Assembly (NCBI GenBank): GCA_000752995.2
Contig: LM994635.1
Location: 273,132 to 337,131, forward strand
Length of the DNA: 64,000 bases
Direction: 5' to 3'
Source: Haemophilus massiliensis
GTDB lineage: Bacteria; Pseudomonadota; Gammaproteobacteria; Enterobacterales; Pasteurellaceae
Positions 1 to 9,174 of this stretch are shown here, piece by piece. The notes beneath the pieces were generated by a model. That model had not been told where the DNA came from. It did no database searches and saw nothing but the letters and a program-made list of their open reading frames with translations. The position numbers and the translations under genes are program-made. Numbering within the stretch: position 1 is the stretch's first letter; every line of letters starts with the position of its first letter.

Positions 1-1740
1 AACCGCCACATTTGCCGTGTGGACAGCCGCATGTTGCGCGGATTGTGCCGGCGAAGTCGCGGCGGTAGCCTGTGTTTGTTGTTCCGCCTGTTGGCGGGCT
101 AAACGGCGAGCTTTACGCTGTGCCATAATGTCGCTGTTATCCGGCATCACTTCGCCGTCGGCATTTACCAAGGTTTTGATTTTAATCTGCGCTGTTGCTG
201 GTTCGCCGGCTTGTTTGGCTTTTAAGCGTGCCAATGCGGCTTGAACAGGGTCTTCGCCTTTTTGCTGCGCCAATTCTGCGCGGCGGTTTTCAGCTGCGCG
301 CTGGGTACGGGCCTTACGTGCCTGTTCCTCTTTTTCCAGACGCGCCTGACGGGCTTCAAAACGAATTTTAGCCTCTTCGGCCTTTTGCGCTTTTTCTTTC
401 ATTTCCCACAGTTTGGCTTTTTCTTGGCGGAAATATTGAATCAGCGGAATATGACTCGGGCAAACGTAAGCGCATACCCCGCATTCGATGCAGTCTTTTA
501 GGGCGTACTGCTCGGATTTTTCATGATCTTCGCTACGGGCGAACCAGTAAAGCTGCTGCGGCATTAAATGTACCGGGCAGGCGTCCGAACAGGCGGAACA
601 GCGGATGCAAGATTGTTCCGGTTCAGGCGGTGCATATTCGAAATGATCCGGCGCCAGCAGACAGTTGGTGATTTTGGTGACCGGCGCGTTTAAATCGGGC
701 AGAATTACCCCCATCATCGGACCGCCCATAAATACCGGAAAGCGATCATCATATTGGTAGCCCGTCTGTTGCAGCAAATCCGCGATCGGCGTGCCGAAAC
801 GCACCCATTGATTGCCTTTATGCACGATTTTATCGCCGGTCAGTGTGACGACGCGTTCAATTAACGGTTCGTCGTCTATTACCGCGCGTTTAATCGCAAA
901 GGCGGTGCCGACATTGTGCATTAATACGCCGATACTGGAAGAACGCTGACCGCTCGGCACTTCCAGCCCGGTCAGCACTTGAATCAGCTGTTTTGAGGCG
1001 CCGGACGGGTATTTGGTCGGAATCACGCGGATTTCAATATCGTTTGCGCCGTGCAGGGCGTGACGGAGTGCGGCGACTGCCTGCGCTTTGTTATCTTCAA
1101 TGGCCAACACCACTTTTTCAGGGCGCAGAATATAGCGCAGAATGCGGATGCCCTCGATAATTTCTGCCGGATAATCGCGCATCAGGCGATCATCACAGCT
1201 GATATAAGGTTCGCATTCCGCACCATTGATAATCAGCAGTTTAACCTGTTTTTCCGCCGAATGAATTTTAGCCGCGGTAGGAAATACCGCGCCGCCCAGA
1301 CCGGCGATGCCAGCATGATAGATTGTGTCAATCAATTGTTCCGGTGTACGGCTGAGAAAATCTTCAATGGGCTGACGTTCACGCCATTGATCCAGACCGT
1401 CCGCCTGAATTTCGATGCACAGTTCGCTCAGTCCCGACGGATGGGCGGCAACATGCGGCGCAATTTGAATGACCGTGCCGGAAGTCGGTGCATGTACCGG
1501 CAGGGCGCGCAATCCTTCGCCCAAGGTGAGCGGCTGACCTTTTAATACTTTTTCACCCGCTTTCACTAGAATATTGCCCGCTTTACCAGCATGTTGCTTC
1601 ACCGGTAGATAAAATCTCTCCGTCAGCGGGGCGCGGGTAATCGGCGTCTGATTCGATTGCGACTTCATATCCGGCGGATGAATACCGCCGTCAAAATCCC
1701 ACAACTTACCTGAATTAAAACGGGTTAATACATCATTCAT
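1..1740 (-). CDS. rsxC: Rsx/Rnf electron transport complex subunit C (C-terminus missing)
   Basis: This is the peripheral NADH-binding, Fe-S subunit of the membrane Rsx (Rnf-type) complex. In E. coli the complex keeps SoxR reduced; Rnf complexes move electrons between NADH and ferredoxin-like carriers. The frame is open from an ATG at 1740 to the window edge (580 codons), so the 3' end is not seen. Two ferredoxin clusters are visible, C378/C381/C384/C388 ([12 protein letters not shown]) and C417/C420/C423/C427 ([12 protein letters not shown]). They are followed by a charged, Ala/Lys/Arg/Gln-rich tail typical of gammaproteobacterial RsxC. The start overlaps the end of rsxB by 8 bp, implying translational coupling. 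Family assignment is secure. Confidence 0.95.
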   Translation of the reverse strand, partial: MNDVLTRFNSGKLWDFDGGIHPPDMKSQSNQTPITRAPLTERFYLPVKQHAGKAGNILVKAGEKVLKGQPLTLGEGLRALPVHAPTSGTVIQIAPHVAAHPSGLSELCIEIQADGLDQWRERQPIEDFLSRTPEQLIDTIYHAGIAGLGGAVFPTAAKIHSAEKQVKLLIINGAECEPYISCDDRLMRDYPAEIIEGIRILRYILRPEKVVLAIEDNKAQAVAALRHALHGANDIEIRVIPTKYPSGASKQLIQVLTGLEVPSGQRSSSIGVLMHNVGTAFAIKRAVIDDEPLIERVVTLTGDKIVHKGNQWVRFGTPIADLLQQTGYQYDDRFPVFMGGPMMGVILPDLNAPVTKITNCLLAPDHFEYAPPEPEQSCIRCSACSDACPVHLMPQQLYWFARSEDHEKSEQYALKDCIECGVCAYVCPSHIPLIQYFRQEKAKLWEMKEKAQKAEEAKIRFEARQARLEKEEQARKARTQRAAENRRAELAQQKGEDPVQAALARLKAKQAGEPATAQIKIKTLVNADGEVMPDNSDIMAQRKARRLARQQAEQQTQATAATSPAQSAQHAAVHTANVAV

Positions 1741-2332
1741 CGCTATCTCCCACAACAAGTTTTTTCTGCACGGAAGTGGTGTCCAGCACGGGAATAACCA
1801 GTTTCGGATCAAATTTCCAGTTCCAGTGATCAATATTCGGTTTCACCTTTATCATGGAAATGCAGTCCGTCGGGCAGGGGGCGACGCACAATTCGCAGCC
1901 GGTGCAAAGATCGGGAATGATGGTATGTACGGCGCGGTTGGTACCGATAATGGCGTCAACTGGGCAGGCTTGAATACATTTGGTGCAGCCGATACACATG
2001 TTTTCGTCGATAAAGGCGACTTTGGGAGCGGGATCTTCCGCCAGCTCCGTGGTCGGTACATCGACCCCCAGCAGATCCGCCAGTTTGACCACCAGCGGTT
2101 GTCCGCCGGGAACGCATTTGGTAATGACATCGCCGTTGGCAATGGCTTCGGCATAAGGGCGACAGCCGGGGTAGCCGCATTGGCCGCATTGGCTTTGCGG
2201 TAGCAGGGCGTCAATTTTCTCGACGATAGGATCGGCATCGACTTTCAGTTTTATTGAAGCAAAGCCTAAAATGATACCGAAAATTAACGCCAATAGCGCA
2301 ATGGCGATCAGCACATAATAAAACGTAATCAT
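1733..2332 (-). CDS. rsxB: Rsx/Rnf electron transport complex subunit B
   Basis: Membrane-anchored ferredoxin subunit of the Rsx complex, 199 aa. It begins with one hydrophobic helix (about residues 3-27). A four-Cys Fe-S motif of the CGQCGYPGC type follows at about 48-72. Two 4Fe-4S ferredoxin motifs come next, [12 protein letters not shown] at about 113-124 and [12 protein letters not shown] at about 143-154. Length and domain order match the RnfB/RsxB family. It starts one base after the rsxA stop and overlaps rsxC by 8 bp, so rsxA-B-C are read as one operon. Electrons pass through its clusters between RsxC and the membrane subunits. Confidence 0.96.
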   Translation of the reverse strand: MITFYYVLIAIALLALIFGIILGFASIKLKVDADPIVEKIDALLPQSQCGQCGYPGCRPYAEAIANGDVITKCVPGGQPLVVKLADLLGVDVPTTELAEDPAPKVAFIDENMCIGCTKCIQACPVDAIIGTNRAVHTIIPDLCTGCELCVAPCPTDCISMIKVKPNIDHWNWKFDPKLVIPVLDTTSVQKKLVVGDSDE

Positions 2333-2333
2333 G

Positions 2334-2915
2334 TCATGCTCTCACCAGTCCGGTAAACCCCATAAAAGCGAGGGACATCAGACCGGCGGTAATCAGCGCA
2401 ATGGACGCACCGCGAAACGGTAGCGGTACGTCAGCGGCCGCCAGTCGTTCACGCAGAGCGGCGAACAGCACCAGTACCAGTGCGAAACCCAGCGAGGCAC
2501 CGAAGCCGTAAATCACCGATTGGGTAAGATTATGTGCCAGATTAATATTCAGTAGCGCCACGCCGAGTACGGCGCAGTTGGTGGTAATCAACGGCAGAAA
2601 GATGCCAAGCAAACGGTATAGCATCGGGCTGGTTTTGTTGATCACCATTTCGGTAAACTGCACCACTACCGCGATAACCAGAATAAAAACTAACGTGCGC
2701 AGAAAATTGCCGTTAAACGGCGTTAATAAATAGCGATCAACCAAATAGGAACACAATGACGCCACCGTCAGCACGAACATGGTTGCCAATCCCATGCCGA
2801 CTGCGGTTTCAATTTTTTTCGATACACCCATAAACGGACATAGTCCGAGAAATTTAACCAAAACAAAGTTGTTGATGAGTGCGGTGCTGATAATCAATAA
2901 AATATAATCTGTCAT
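2334..2915 (-). CDS. rsxA: Rsx/Rnf electron transport complex subunit A
   Basis: Integral membrane subunit of the Rsx complex, 193 aa with about six hydrophobic helices. The start [10 protein letters not shown] followed by [16 protein letters not shown] is characteristic of RsxA/RnfA. An in-frame ATG exists 34 codons upstream (3017), but that extension is hydrophilic, contains a USS and does not resemble the family, so 2915 is the better start. It is the first visible gene of the operon; rsxB follows after 1 bp. The family forms the membrane core with RsxD/E (outside this window). Confidence 0.95.
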   Translation of the reverse strand: MTDYILLIISTALINNFVLVKFLGLCPFMGVSKKIETAVGMGLATMFVLTVASLCSYLVDRYLLTPFNGNFLRTLVFILVIAVVVQFTEMVINKTSPMLYRLLGIFLPLITTNCAVLGVALLNINLAHNLTQSVIYGFGASLGFALVLVLFAALRERLAAADVPLPFRGASIALITAGLMSLAFMGFTGLVRA

Positions 2916-3010
2916 AGTGTTTTCGCTGATTTGATTAAGCCGTATATTATCTCCGTTTCTACCGTCAAGGACAATAAAAAGTTTAACGCGCGGAAATTTA
3001 GCATAAAACG

Positions 3011-3019
3011 ACCGCACTT
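3011..3019 (-). repeat. DNA uptake signal sequence (USS)
   Basis: The nonamer ACCGCACTT is the complement of AAGTGCGGT, the core of the Haemophilus-type USS that competent Pasteurellaceae use to recognise kin DNA. It lies in the gap between rsxA and the epimerase gene. This is one of about thirty copies in the window, roughly half of them inside genes. Confidence 0.85.
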
Positions 3020-3056
3020 TTTATGCCGAAAACGGGGGATATGCCGGCGTTGAAGA

Positions 3057-3941
3057 TTACAAACACTGTGCCAGGGCCGATTTGATATCCGGATATTGAA
3101 AGCGAAAGCCGGCTTGCAGCAGTTTAGTCGGGAGGATTTTCTGGCTGTCTAATAACAGTTGCGCCCGTTCGCCGAAAACCCATCGCAGCATGAACGCCGG
3201 AACCCGTGCAAAGTGCGGTCGATTTAACAGTGATCCCAAGGTGTGATTGAATTCGCTGTTGCGCGTCGGATTCGGCGCCGACAGATTAAATGCACCGTGG
3301 CATTGCGGATGTTGCAACAGAAATAAAATGGCATTGACCATATCCGATAGAGCGATCCAGCCCCAATATTGCTGTCCGCTGCCGAGTTTTCCGCCCAACC
3401 CTAAACGATACGGCGGCAGAATTTTTTCCAACGCCCCGCCGTGTTGTGCCAGAACAATGCCGGTACGCAGCAGGCACACACGGGTTTTGGCATGCTGTGC
3501 GGCGGCTTCCCATTGCTGACAAAGACGGGCGGGAAATGTGTCGCTGGCGCCGCTGTTTTCGTTGAGCGCCATTTCTCCTCGATCGCCGTAATAGCCCGCT
3601 GCCGAGCCGGAGATAAAACTGTGCGGCGGACGACTGCTGGAATTGATAAGTGCGGTCAGTTTTTCGGTTAAATCCACTCGGCTACGGATTAATCGGTTTT
3701 TTTGCTGCGGCGTCCAGCGACGTCGAAAAATCGGTTCTCCCGCCAAATTGATAACTGCGTCGAAATCATTCAGGTCACTGTAATTTTCCAGTGTGCCGGT
3801 CAATTCCACTTCGGCAGGCAATCGCATTTTTGCCTGCGCCGGGTTTCGGCTCAGTGCGATAACCTGATGATTTTCATGAATTAATCGGGGGATTAAGGCG
3901 CTGCCGATCAGCCCGGTGGCGCCGGTAAATAGAATTTTCAT
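3057..3941 (-). CDS. yfcH: TIGR01777-type SDR epimerase (YfcH-like)
   Basis: An extended short-chain dehydrogenase/reductase, 294 aa. The nucleotide-binding glycine motif GATGLIGSAL is at residues 7-16, and the catalytic-type YxxxK region is replaced by the family-typical SGSAAGYYGD stretch near 113-120. The C-terminal third (about 240-290) carries the DUF1731 tail found in TIGR01777 proteins. No reaction is firmly established for YfcH; old annotations call it a sulA homologue or cell-division inhibitor, which the sequence does not support. It lies 22 bp from argR on the same strand, as a probable separate or weakly linked unit. The gene contains two internal USS copies (about 3211 and 3647). 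Confidence 0.85.
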   Translation of the reverse strand: MKILFTGATGLIGSALIPRLIHENHQVIALSRNPAQAKMRLPAEVELTGTLENYSDLNDFDAVINLAGEPIFRRRWTPQQKNRLIRSRVDLTEKLTALINSSSRPPHSFISGSAAGYYGDRGEMALNENSGASDTFPARLCQQWEAAAQHAKTRVCLLRTGIVLAQHGGALEKILPPYRLGLGGKLGSGQQYWGWIALSDMVNAILFLLQHPQCHGAFNLSAPNPTRNSEFNHTLGSLLNRPHFARVPAFMLRWVFGERAQLLLDSQKILPTKLLQAGFRFQYPDIKSALAQCL

Positions 3942-3963
3942 TTAGCCTCCCCGTTGTGATAGG

Positions 3964-4431
3964 TTAAAGTGAGTTTTCAAATAACTGCTGAATATTGCCG
4001 ATCAGACGTTTAATATCAGTGCCTGCCGTTGGTGTGATAAATATCGTGTCGTCACCGGCAATGGTGCCTAAAATACCTTCCGCTTTTCCCACCGAATCCA
4101 GTAGACGAGCGATAAGCTGGGCGGCGCCCGGGCTGGTTTTTATCACAATCAGCGAGGCGTTGGAGTCAATGTCCAGCACCAGATTTTTAAGCGGGCTGCT
4201 GGTATTCGGTACGCTGAGTTCGTTCGGCAGGCAATAGACCGTTTCCATGCGCGTATTACGGGTGCGCACCGCTCCGAATTTGTTCAGCATGCGCGATATT
4301 TTCGATTGGTTAATATTGTTGAATCCCTGTTGCTGCAAAGCAGTGACGATTTCGCTTTGTGAACCGAACTTTTCTTGCGCCAGCAGTGCCTTAAAAGCAG
4401 CGGTTAAGTTATCGCTTTTTTCATTTGTCAT
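3964..4431 (-). CDS. argR: Arginine repressor
   Basis: Hexameric L-arginine-responsive repressor, 155 aa. The N-terminal winged HTH covers about residues 1-75 and includes the [14 protein letters not shown] and NQSKISRML segments. The C-terminal arginine-binding/oligomerisation domain ends with the family-typical [11 protein letters not shown] near 120-130. The start is set at 4431 (MTNEKSD); an upstream in-frame ATG at 4515 would add 28 hydrophobic residues translated from the operator region and is rejected. The gene is divergent from mdh, as in E. coli and Haemophilus. Palindromes resembling ARG boxes lie just upstream, so autoregulation is expected. Confidence 0.96.
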   Translation of the reverse strand: MTNEKSDNLTAAFKALLAQEKFGSQSEIVTALQQQGFNNINQSKISRMLNKFGAVRTRNTRMETVYCLPNELSVPNTSSPLKNLVLDIDSNASLIVIKTSPGAAQLIARLLDSVGKAEGILGTIAGDDTIFITPTAGTDIKRLIGNIQQLFENSL

Positions 4432-4465
4432 CGGAATGCTCCAGATTATGTTTTTGTCATGGATT

Positions 4466-4504
4466 TTTGCATAAAAATGCAAAATAAGTAAATAAAATTT
4501 ATTT
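4466..4504. promoter_or_regulatory. Tandem ARG-box-like operators upstream of argR
   Basis: At 4466-4483 is an 18-bp palindrome, TTTGCAT-AAAA-ATGCAAA. It has the 7-4-7 geometry of the ArgR box (consensus wnTGAATwwwwATTCAnw), differing at the two symmetric positions 5 and 14. After exactly 3 bp a weaker 18-bp AT-rich box (4487-4504) follows. Two boxes spaced by 3 bp is the arrangement that binds one ArgR hexamer in E. coli. The pair sits 35 bp upstream of the argR start, consistent with autorepression. The position and symmetry are seen directly; ArgR binding is inferred. Confidence 0.65.
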
Positions 4505-4654
4505 GTCTTCATCACTTTCGGCGAAAAAAAACGGTAATTCGGCGCAAAACCTTGAGTTAGATCTCACTATTCGATTTATCCGTTTGAATTTAGGCATGAA
4601 TAAATTTAGAATTCGAAAGGTCAAAGCAAACTTAATCAACGTAAGGAGTTTTAA

Positions 4655-5590
4655 ATGAAAGTAGCAGTATTAGGCGCCGCAGGCGGTATCGGTCAGGCAT
4701 TGGCATTATTGTTGAAATTACAGTTACCGGCAGGTTCCGAATTATCGTTATATGATATTGCGCCGGTAACTCCGGGGGTTGCGGCGGATGTCAGTCATAT
4801 TCCGACCGCGGTTAGAGTACAGGGGTTTGCCGGTGAAGATCCGACCTCTGCTTTGCAGGGCGCGGACGTGGTATTGATTTCAGCCGGCGTGGCACGCAAG
4901 CCGGGGATGGATCGTTCCGATTTATTCAATATTAATGCCGGTATTGTGCGTAATTTGATTGAAAAAGTCGCGCTTGTATGTCCGCGGGCTTGTATCGGTA
5001 TTATTACCAATCCGGTGAATACGACGGTTGCTATTGCGGCAGAAGTGCTGAAAAAAGCCGGCGTGTACGATAAACGCAAATTATTTGGAGTCACCACGCT
5101 TGATGTGTTGCGCTCAGAAACCTTTGTTTCCGAATTAAAACAGCTGAATGTTTCGCGTACGGCAGTACCGGTGATCGGCGGTCATTCCGGCGTCACAATT
5201 CTTCCGTTGCTGTCTCAGGTGCAGTTTGCTGAATGGAAAGAGGAAGAAATCGCACCGTTGACCAAACGCATCCAGAATGCCGGTACGGAAGTGGTTGAAG
5301 CCAAAGCGGGCGGCGGATCGGCGACACTTTCCATGGCGCAGGCGGCGGCGCGTTTCGCTCGAGCGTTGGTGAAAGGTCTGAGCGGTGAAACCGTAGTGGA
5401 ATGCACTTATGTGGAAGGTGACGGCAAATATGCCCGCTTCTTCGCTCAACCGGTTCGTTTGGGCAAAAACGGAGTGGAAGAAATTCTGCCGATCGGCCCG
5501 TTAAGCGCGTTTGAACAGCAGGCACTGGAGACGATGTTGCCGACATTACGTGCGGACATTGAGTTGGGTGAGAAATTTGTTAATTCGTAA
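4655..5590 (+). CDS. mdh: Malate dehydrogenase (NAD+)
   Basis: Interconverts malate and oxaloacetate with NAD(H) in the cytoplasm; in succinate-forming Pasteurellaceae it also serves the reductive TCA branch. The protein is 311 aa, the normal length for the E. coli-type enzyme. The NAD-binding motif [14 protein letters not shown] is at residues 7-20. Substrate-binding arginines appear in [12 protein letters not shown] (about 79-90), and the catalytic His sits in GGHSG (about 176-180). The start has a good ribosome-binding site (GTAAGGAG, 6-7 bp upstream). A strong terminator follows 20 bp after the stop, so it is a single-gene unit divergent from argR. A poor CRP-like palindrome near 4551-4570 was seen but is not called. 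Confidence 0.98.
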   Translation: MKVAVLGAAGGIGQALALLLKLQLPAGSELSLYDIAPVTPGVAADVSHIPTAVRVQGFAGEDPTSALQGADVVLISAGVARKPGMDRSDLFNINAGIVRNLIEKVALVCPRACIGIITNPVNTTVAIAAEVLKKAGVYDKRKLFGVTTLDVLRSETFVSELKQLNVSRTAVPVIGGHSGVTILPLLSQVQFAEWKEEEIAPLTKRIQNAGTEVVEAKAGGGSATLSMAQAAARFARALVKGLSGETVVECTYVEGDGKYARFFAQPVRLGKNGVEEILPIGPLSAFEQQALETMLPTLRADIELGEKFVNS

Positions 5591-5610
5591 TGCGAATTTA
5601 TTTGTTCAAA

Positions 5611-5636
5611 AAGGCGGCAATTAAGCCGCTTTTTTG
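5611..5636 (+). terminator. Rho-independent terminator of mdh
   Basis: An 8-bp stem (AAGGCGGC / GCCGCTTT with one G-U pair) and a 6-base loop are followed by a T-run. It lies 21 bp after the mdh stop codon and separates mdh from the downstream small-RNA cassette. Confidence 0.85.
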
Positions 5637-5664
5637 CTTTTTTTGCAAAATATTTAGCTAAAAC

Positions 5665-5680
5665 CGTGAGTTAGTTCACA
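5665..5680 (+). promoter_or_regulatory. CRP site (class I position)
   Basis: CGTGA-GTTAGT-TCACA matches the CRP core TGTGA-n6-TCACA with one mismatch. Its centre (5672.5) lies about 61 bp upstream of the start point predicted from the promoter at 5698-5726. That is the -61.5 spacing of a class I CRP-activated promoter. The site lies downstream of the mdh terminator and points at no protein-coding gene on the plus strand, so it is assigned to the small RNA. Binding itself is inferred. Confidence 0.7.
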
Positions 5681-5697
5681 AATTTTGTAATAACCAT

Positions 5698-5726
5698 TTG
5701 CAGAATGAGGGTTAATTCTGTATTCT
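5698..5726 (+). promoter_or_regulatory. Sigma-70 promoter of the predicted small RNA
   Basis: The -35 element TTGCAG (5698-5703), a 17-bp spacer and the -10 element TATTCT (5721-5726) predict transcription from about 5733. Both hexamers are near consensus and the spacing is ideal. It lies just downstream of a CRP site and just upstream of a compact region ending in a strong terminator. Confidence 0.65.
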
Positions 5727-5732
5727 ATGCCC

Positions 5733-5812
5733 ATCAAAAACAAGTGCTATAACAAAATAGCCGACATATTTTGCTTTCCGAGTAGTGCCTCTTTCAATGA
5801 GGCACTTTTTTT
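5733..5812 (+). ncRNA. Candidate CRP-activated small RNA
   Basis: A predicted transcript of about 80 nt runs from the promoter's start point to a strong terminator: stem AGTGCCTC/GAGGCACT (5784-5791 and 5799-5806), 7-base loop, seven Ts. The mdh terminator upstream isolates it, and the next gene (5816-6715) is on the other strand, so it is not a leader for a downstream gene. The only open frame uses an ATG at 5727, before the predicted transcript start and without a ribosome-binding site. The segment CGACATATTTTGCTTTCC loosely recalls the RyhB core, but that resemblance is weak and the control here looks like CRP, not Fur. I do not recognise it as a named RNA. Confidence 0.5.
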
Positions 5813-5815
5813 ATT

Positions 5816-6715
5816 TTATTTATACCAATTATAATCAGGATTAATCAGATTTTCTTCTATCGCGCCCCAAGGCAAAACCAGTGTTACATCGCCGTAGGCA
5901 TAAGCGTTCAATGCATAAGGCGGATAAACGAAATGAATGCCTTCCGGACTGAAATAAAACTCCGGTGAAATACGGAAATCTTGTTTGGCAATAAACGGTG
6001 ATTCCCCGTTCATTACGTTGTCGATATAGTCCTTCCAGAGGAATTCGGTGAGCTTGGACCAGGCACCTGCCACGACTAAATCATCAAGCCCGATAAGTGC
6101 TTTTTTGTTGATATCAATATTGGTGTAAAACAGATAGTGCATGCCGTGTGCGCCGCCGTTATAGGTGGATAGCGCTTCTTCAAAGCTGACCACATTCTGA
6201 CGTTGACCGAGATAATTCGCGTTGATACATAAGTCGAATCCCGGCGTCGGTTCCTGCTTGATTTCATTAACGGCACGAGTATGTATGCTTTCCAGCAGTT
6301 TGATTAAATCCGCTTTGCCGGGATTATCTGATTCTGGCTGGCTTTTTTCATCGGAATTAATAAGGTAGCCATATTGTTTCTTTATCAGTAAATTATCCAG
6401 CCATTGCACGCCGGTTTCCGGCAGATAATCACAGGTATTGACCGTTGCTTGTGGAATATTCGGATTATTTTCTGCGCTGGTATTCAATTCAATTTGCGTC
6501 TGTTTATTGAAAATTTCGCTAATCTTCACCTGTAGCGTCGGAAATTGCGCTTTAGCCTGCGCGAGTTCGTTTTTAATTGCTTGTCGGTCGGATTTCAGCT
6601 GTGCTATGGTTTGTTGCGATTGCTGCAACTGTTGCTGTAATTGTGAAATTTCTTTGTCATTACAGGCGGAAAGCAACGCAACACTGATGAAGAGGGCGGA
6701 AACGGATTTTTGCAT
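5816..6715 (-). CDS. Predicted lipoprotein, RsiV/DUF3298-like
   Basis: A 299-aa envelope protein. It starts with a lipoprotein signal (lipobox LLSAC, Cys18). A Gln-rich heptad stretch at about 24-60 is a probable coiled coil. A C-terminal domain (about 185-298) resembles DUF3298/RsiV C-terminal domains: the signature YNGGAHGMHYLFYTNID near 185-201 and a closing FxxxxxGIHFVYPPYALNAYA-type segment. That family occurs in RsiV anti-sigma factors and in PdaC-like peptidoglycan deacetylases; no catalytic deacetylase domain is present here. It lies between the small RNA and argS, on the argS strand but after the argS terminator. Function unknown. Confidence 0.75.
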   Translation of the reverse strand: MQKSVSALFISVALLSACNDKEISQLQQQLQQSQQTIAQLKSDRQAIKNELAQAKAQFPTLQVKISEIFNKQTQIELNTSAENNPNIPQATVNTCDYLPETGVQWLDNLLIKKQYGYLINSDEKSQPESDNPGKADLIKLLESIHTRAVNEIKQEPTPGFDLCINANYLGQRQNVVSFEEALSTYNGGAHGMHYLFYTNIDINKKALIGLDDLVVAGAWSKLTEFLWKDYIDNVMNGESPFIAKQDFRISPEFYFSPEGIHFVYPPYALNAYAYGDVTLVLPWGAIEENLINPDYNWYK

Positions 6716-6736
6716 AATGTTGCCTTATCAGATAGA

Positions 6737-6758
6737 AAAGGGCGATTACGCCCTTTTG
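6737..6758 (-). terminator. Rho-independent terminator of argS
   Basis: A near-perfect stem AAAAGGGCG / CGCCCTTTT with a 4-base loop sits 7 bp after the argS stop and gives a T-run on the minus strand. It lies in the short gap before the lipoprotein gene. Confidence 0.7.
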
Positions 6759-6764
6759 TGTGGA

Positions 6765-8495
6765 TCACATTTTTTCTACGGTTTTGATTCCCAGCAGATC
6801 CAAGCCCTGTTTCAGCGTTTTTTCAGTTAATAATGCCAATTTTAAACGACTGCGCTTGATGTCATCCGCGGCGTTTAAAATCGGGCAGTGCTCATAAAAT
6901 GCAGAAAACAATCCTGCCAGTTCATATAAATACGCGCAGAGAATATGCGGGGTTCCGTCGCGCCCGACGATTTGTACAGCTTCTTCAAATTGCAGTAATT
7001 TAATTGCCAGCAAGCGCTCTTTTTCATCGGTCAGTTGGATTGTCGCCTTGGATAAATCCGCAGCCTTAATCTCCGCTTTATTAAAGATGGAACGGATACG
7101 GGTGTAAGCATATTGCATATAAGGCGCCGTGTTGCCTTCAAAGCTCAGCATATTATCCCAGTCAAACACATAATCGGTCGTACGGTTTTTGGATAAATCG
7201 GCATATTTTACCGCACCGATAGCCACAGCTTCTACAACTGCGGCTTTTTCCTGTGCGGAAAGTGCGGTGCTTTTTTGCGAAATTAATTTATCGGCACGTT
7301 CGATCGCTTCGTCCAGTAAATCAGCGAGTTTAACGGTGCCGCCGGTACGGGTTTTAAACGGTTTGCCGTCTTTGCCCAGCATCATGCCGAAATTTTTGTG
7401 TTCCAGCTGGAAACTGTCCGGTACGTAGCCGGCTTTGCGAGTAATCAACCAAGCCTGCTGCATATGCTGGCTTTGGCGAGTATCGGAAAACACCATGACG
7501 CGATCCGCATGCAGCGTTTCGTAGCGGTATTTGGCAGCGGCGATATCCGTTGTGGTATAAAGGTAACCGCCGTCTTTTTTCTGAATAATCACGCCCATCG
7601 GGTCGCCGTCTTTATTTTTAAATTCGTCCAGGTAAACCACCCAAGCACCGTCGTCCTCGACCGCCAGTTCCTGCGCTTTCAGATCTGCTACAATACCGGG
7701 TAGCATCGGATTATACAGGCTTTCTCCCATCACATCCTGTTCTGTCAGGGTAACGTTTAGGCGCTCATAATTATGCTGATTCTGGCGCATGGTAATATCC
7801 ACCAGTTTTTTCCACATGGTACGGCAATATGCGTCACCGCTTTGAAGTTTGACAACATAGCCGCGGGCTTTTTCCGCAAACGCCGGATCACTGTCATAAT
7901 GTTCTTTGGCGGCGCGGTAAAAGGCTTCCAAATCGCTTAACTGCATGGCGGTGGCGTGTTCGTTTTCCATTTTTTCCAGATAAGCGATTAACATACCGAA
8001 CTGGGTACCCCAGTCGCCCACATGGTTGGCACGGATCACTTTATTGCCGAGGAACTCCAGCGTGCGTACCACGGCATCGCCGATGATGGTGGAGCGCAGA
8101 TGTCCGACGTGCATTTCTTTCGCCACATTCGGTGAGGAATAGTCAGCAACTACAGTTTGTATTTGTTGTGCGCGCACGCCGAGTTTTTCATCTTCCAGCG
8201 CCAGTTGCAGGTTTTCCGCCAGCCAGTTTTTGGCTAAGAAAATATTGATAAAACCGGGACCTGCAATTTCGGTTTTTTCCGCAATGCCTTGAAAATCCAG
8301 TTGTTGAATCACTTTTTGTGCGAATTCACGCGGATTCAGTCCCAGTTTTTTGGCTGCCGCCATAATACCGTTAGCTTGATAATCCCCGAATTGCGGTTTT
8401 CCCGATTGCCGTACCGACGCGTCGCATTGCGCATCTGCGCCCGCATCCATCATCGCCCGTTTGATTTTGTCCGATAGAATAGATTGAATATTCAC
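6765..8495 (-). CDS. argS: Arginyl-tRNA synthetase
   Basis: Class I aminoacyl-tRNA synthetase charging tRNA-Arg with arginine; 576 aa, the usual length. The N-terminal Arg_tRNA_synt_N domain (about 1-85) precedes the HIGH-type motif in [13 protein letters not shown] (about 128-140). The KMSKS loop is degenerate (FKTRTGG near 380), as is normal for ArgRS. The C-terminal DALR anticodon-binding domain occupies about 460-576. It is divergent from yecM, the same pairing as in E. coli. The start at 8495 gives the family-typical [11 protein letters not shown]. Confidence 0.97.
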   Translation of the reverse strand: MNIQSILSDKIKRAMMDAGADAQCDASVRQSGKPQFGDYQANGIMAAAKKLGLNPREFAQKVIQQLDFQGIAEKTEIAGPGFINIFLAKNWLAENLQLALEDEKLGVRAQQIQTVVADYSSPNVAKEMHVGHLRSTIIGDAVVRTLEFLGNKVIRANHVGDWGTQFGMLIAYLEKMENEHATAMQLSDLEAFYRAAKEHYDSDPAFAEKARGYVVKLQSGDAYCRTMWKKLVDITMRQNQHNYERLNVTLTEQDVMGESLYNPMLPGIVADLKAQELAVEDDGAWVVYLDEFKNKDGDPMGVIIQKKDGGYLYTTTDIAAAKYRYETLHADRVMVFSDTRQSQHMQQAWLITRKAGYVPDSFQLEHKNFGMMLGKDGKPFKTRTGGTVKLADLLDEAIERADKLISQKSTALSAQEKAAVVEAVAIGAVKYADLSKNRTTDYVFDWDNMLSFEGNTAPYMQYAYTRIRSIFNKAEIKAADLSKATIQLTDEKERLLAIKLLQFEEAVQIVGRDGTPHILCAYLYELAGLFSAFYEHCPILNAADDIKRSRLKLALLTEKTLKQGLDLLGIKTVEKM

Positions 8496-8581
8496 TGTGT
8501 TTGTAACCTGATTTTGAATTGTGAAAGTAATCCGCTATGATACCGTTCTTTCGCGAGCCAGAAAAGATGAAGTGAGAAAAA

Positions 8582-9169
8582 ATGATCATTCCTAACCAAA
8601 ATCATCCGTTGTTTGCCGAAACGCCGCTTAATTTAGCGGATTTTATTGAATTTGAACGAAAAATCTTCTCATTAGCGGCAGCGATGATACTGCCTTTAGA
8701 AGCATATTTAATCGATCATTTGGCGGTGAGAGTAAATCAGCGTAAAGATGCCGAGCAATGGCTGACAGTATTGTTAAAGTGCGGTACAATTTTGAGCGAT
8801 AATATTGTTAACGGTCGACCTATTTATTTGATTCAATTGAATAAACCGCTGCGATTTGGGGGTCAGAACGTAGATATTATCGAATTGCCGTTTCCTAAAA
8901 ATAAAGTATATCCGCAAAATTCTTGGGAACATATTGAAGTTGTGATTCCATTTTTGTACAAAGAATCGACGGAAGAATGGGTTAAGCGCATTAATACGCT
9001 ATTTTTATGGAACAAATTAACCGATTTAAGCGTCAAAGTCAGCGAGCCGAAAGTTGAAGGCGAACGGCTGCCGAATCCTTCTATCGCGGTGAGCTTTGCG
9101 CAGCAATCGGAGAATCATACCTGTATTAAGGTTCATCCGTATAATATTAAAAAAATAATTGAGGTTTAA
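8582..9169 (+). CDS. yecM: YecM family protein (VOC superfamily fold)
   Basis: A 195-aa cytoplasmic protein of the YecM family, whose structure has a vicinal-oxygen-chelate fold with possible metal binding. Family features include LIDHLAVRVNQRKDAEQW (about 44-61), the middle segment IIELPFPKN and NSWEHIEVVIP (about 116-126) with conserved His/Glu. No activity is established for the family. It is divergent from argS, the neighbour also found in E. coli, with only 86 bp between starts. It is followed after 5 bp by a small lipoprotein gene, so the three plus-strand genes 8582-9979 may form an operon. Confidence 0.85.
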   Translation: MIIPNQNHPLFAETPLNLADFIEFERKIFSLAAAMILPLEAYLIDHLAVRVNQRKDAEQWLTVLLKCGTILSDNIVNGRPIYLIQLNKPLRFGGQNVDIIELPFPKNKVYPQNSWEHIEVVIPFLYKESTEEWVKRINTLFLWNKLTDLSVKVSEPKVEGERLPNPSIAVSFAQQSENHTCIKVHPYNIKKIIEV

Positions 9170-9174
9170 CGCCA

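Noticed and set aside
1051-1545. 164-codon plus-strand ORF within rsxC
   Set aside because: It is a shadow of the well-supported rsxC frame; composition and Cys/Phe pattern are those of an antisense reading.
3057-3941. Old-style annotation of the epimerase as a cell-division inhibitor (SulA homologue)
   Set aside because: The protein is an SDR epimerase of the TIGR01777 group with no similarity in layout to SulA.
4551-4570. CRP-like palindrome TTGAGTTAGATCTCAC upstream of mdh
   Set aside because: It matches the CRP core at only about 7 of 10 positions, and no clear promoter geometry supports it.
5727-5840. A short plus-strand reading frame starting with ATG at 5727, across the small-RNA region
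   Set aside because: The ATG lies before the predicted transcription start, no ribosome-binding site precedes it, and the frame runs through the terminator hairpin and T-run.
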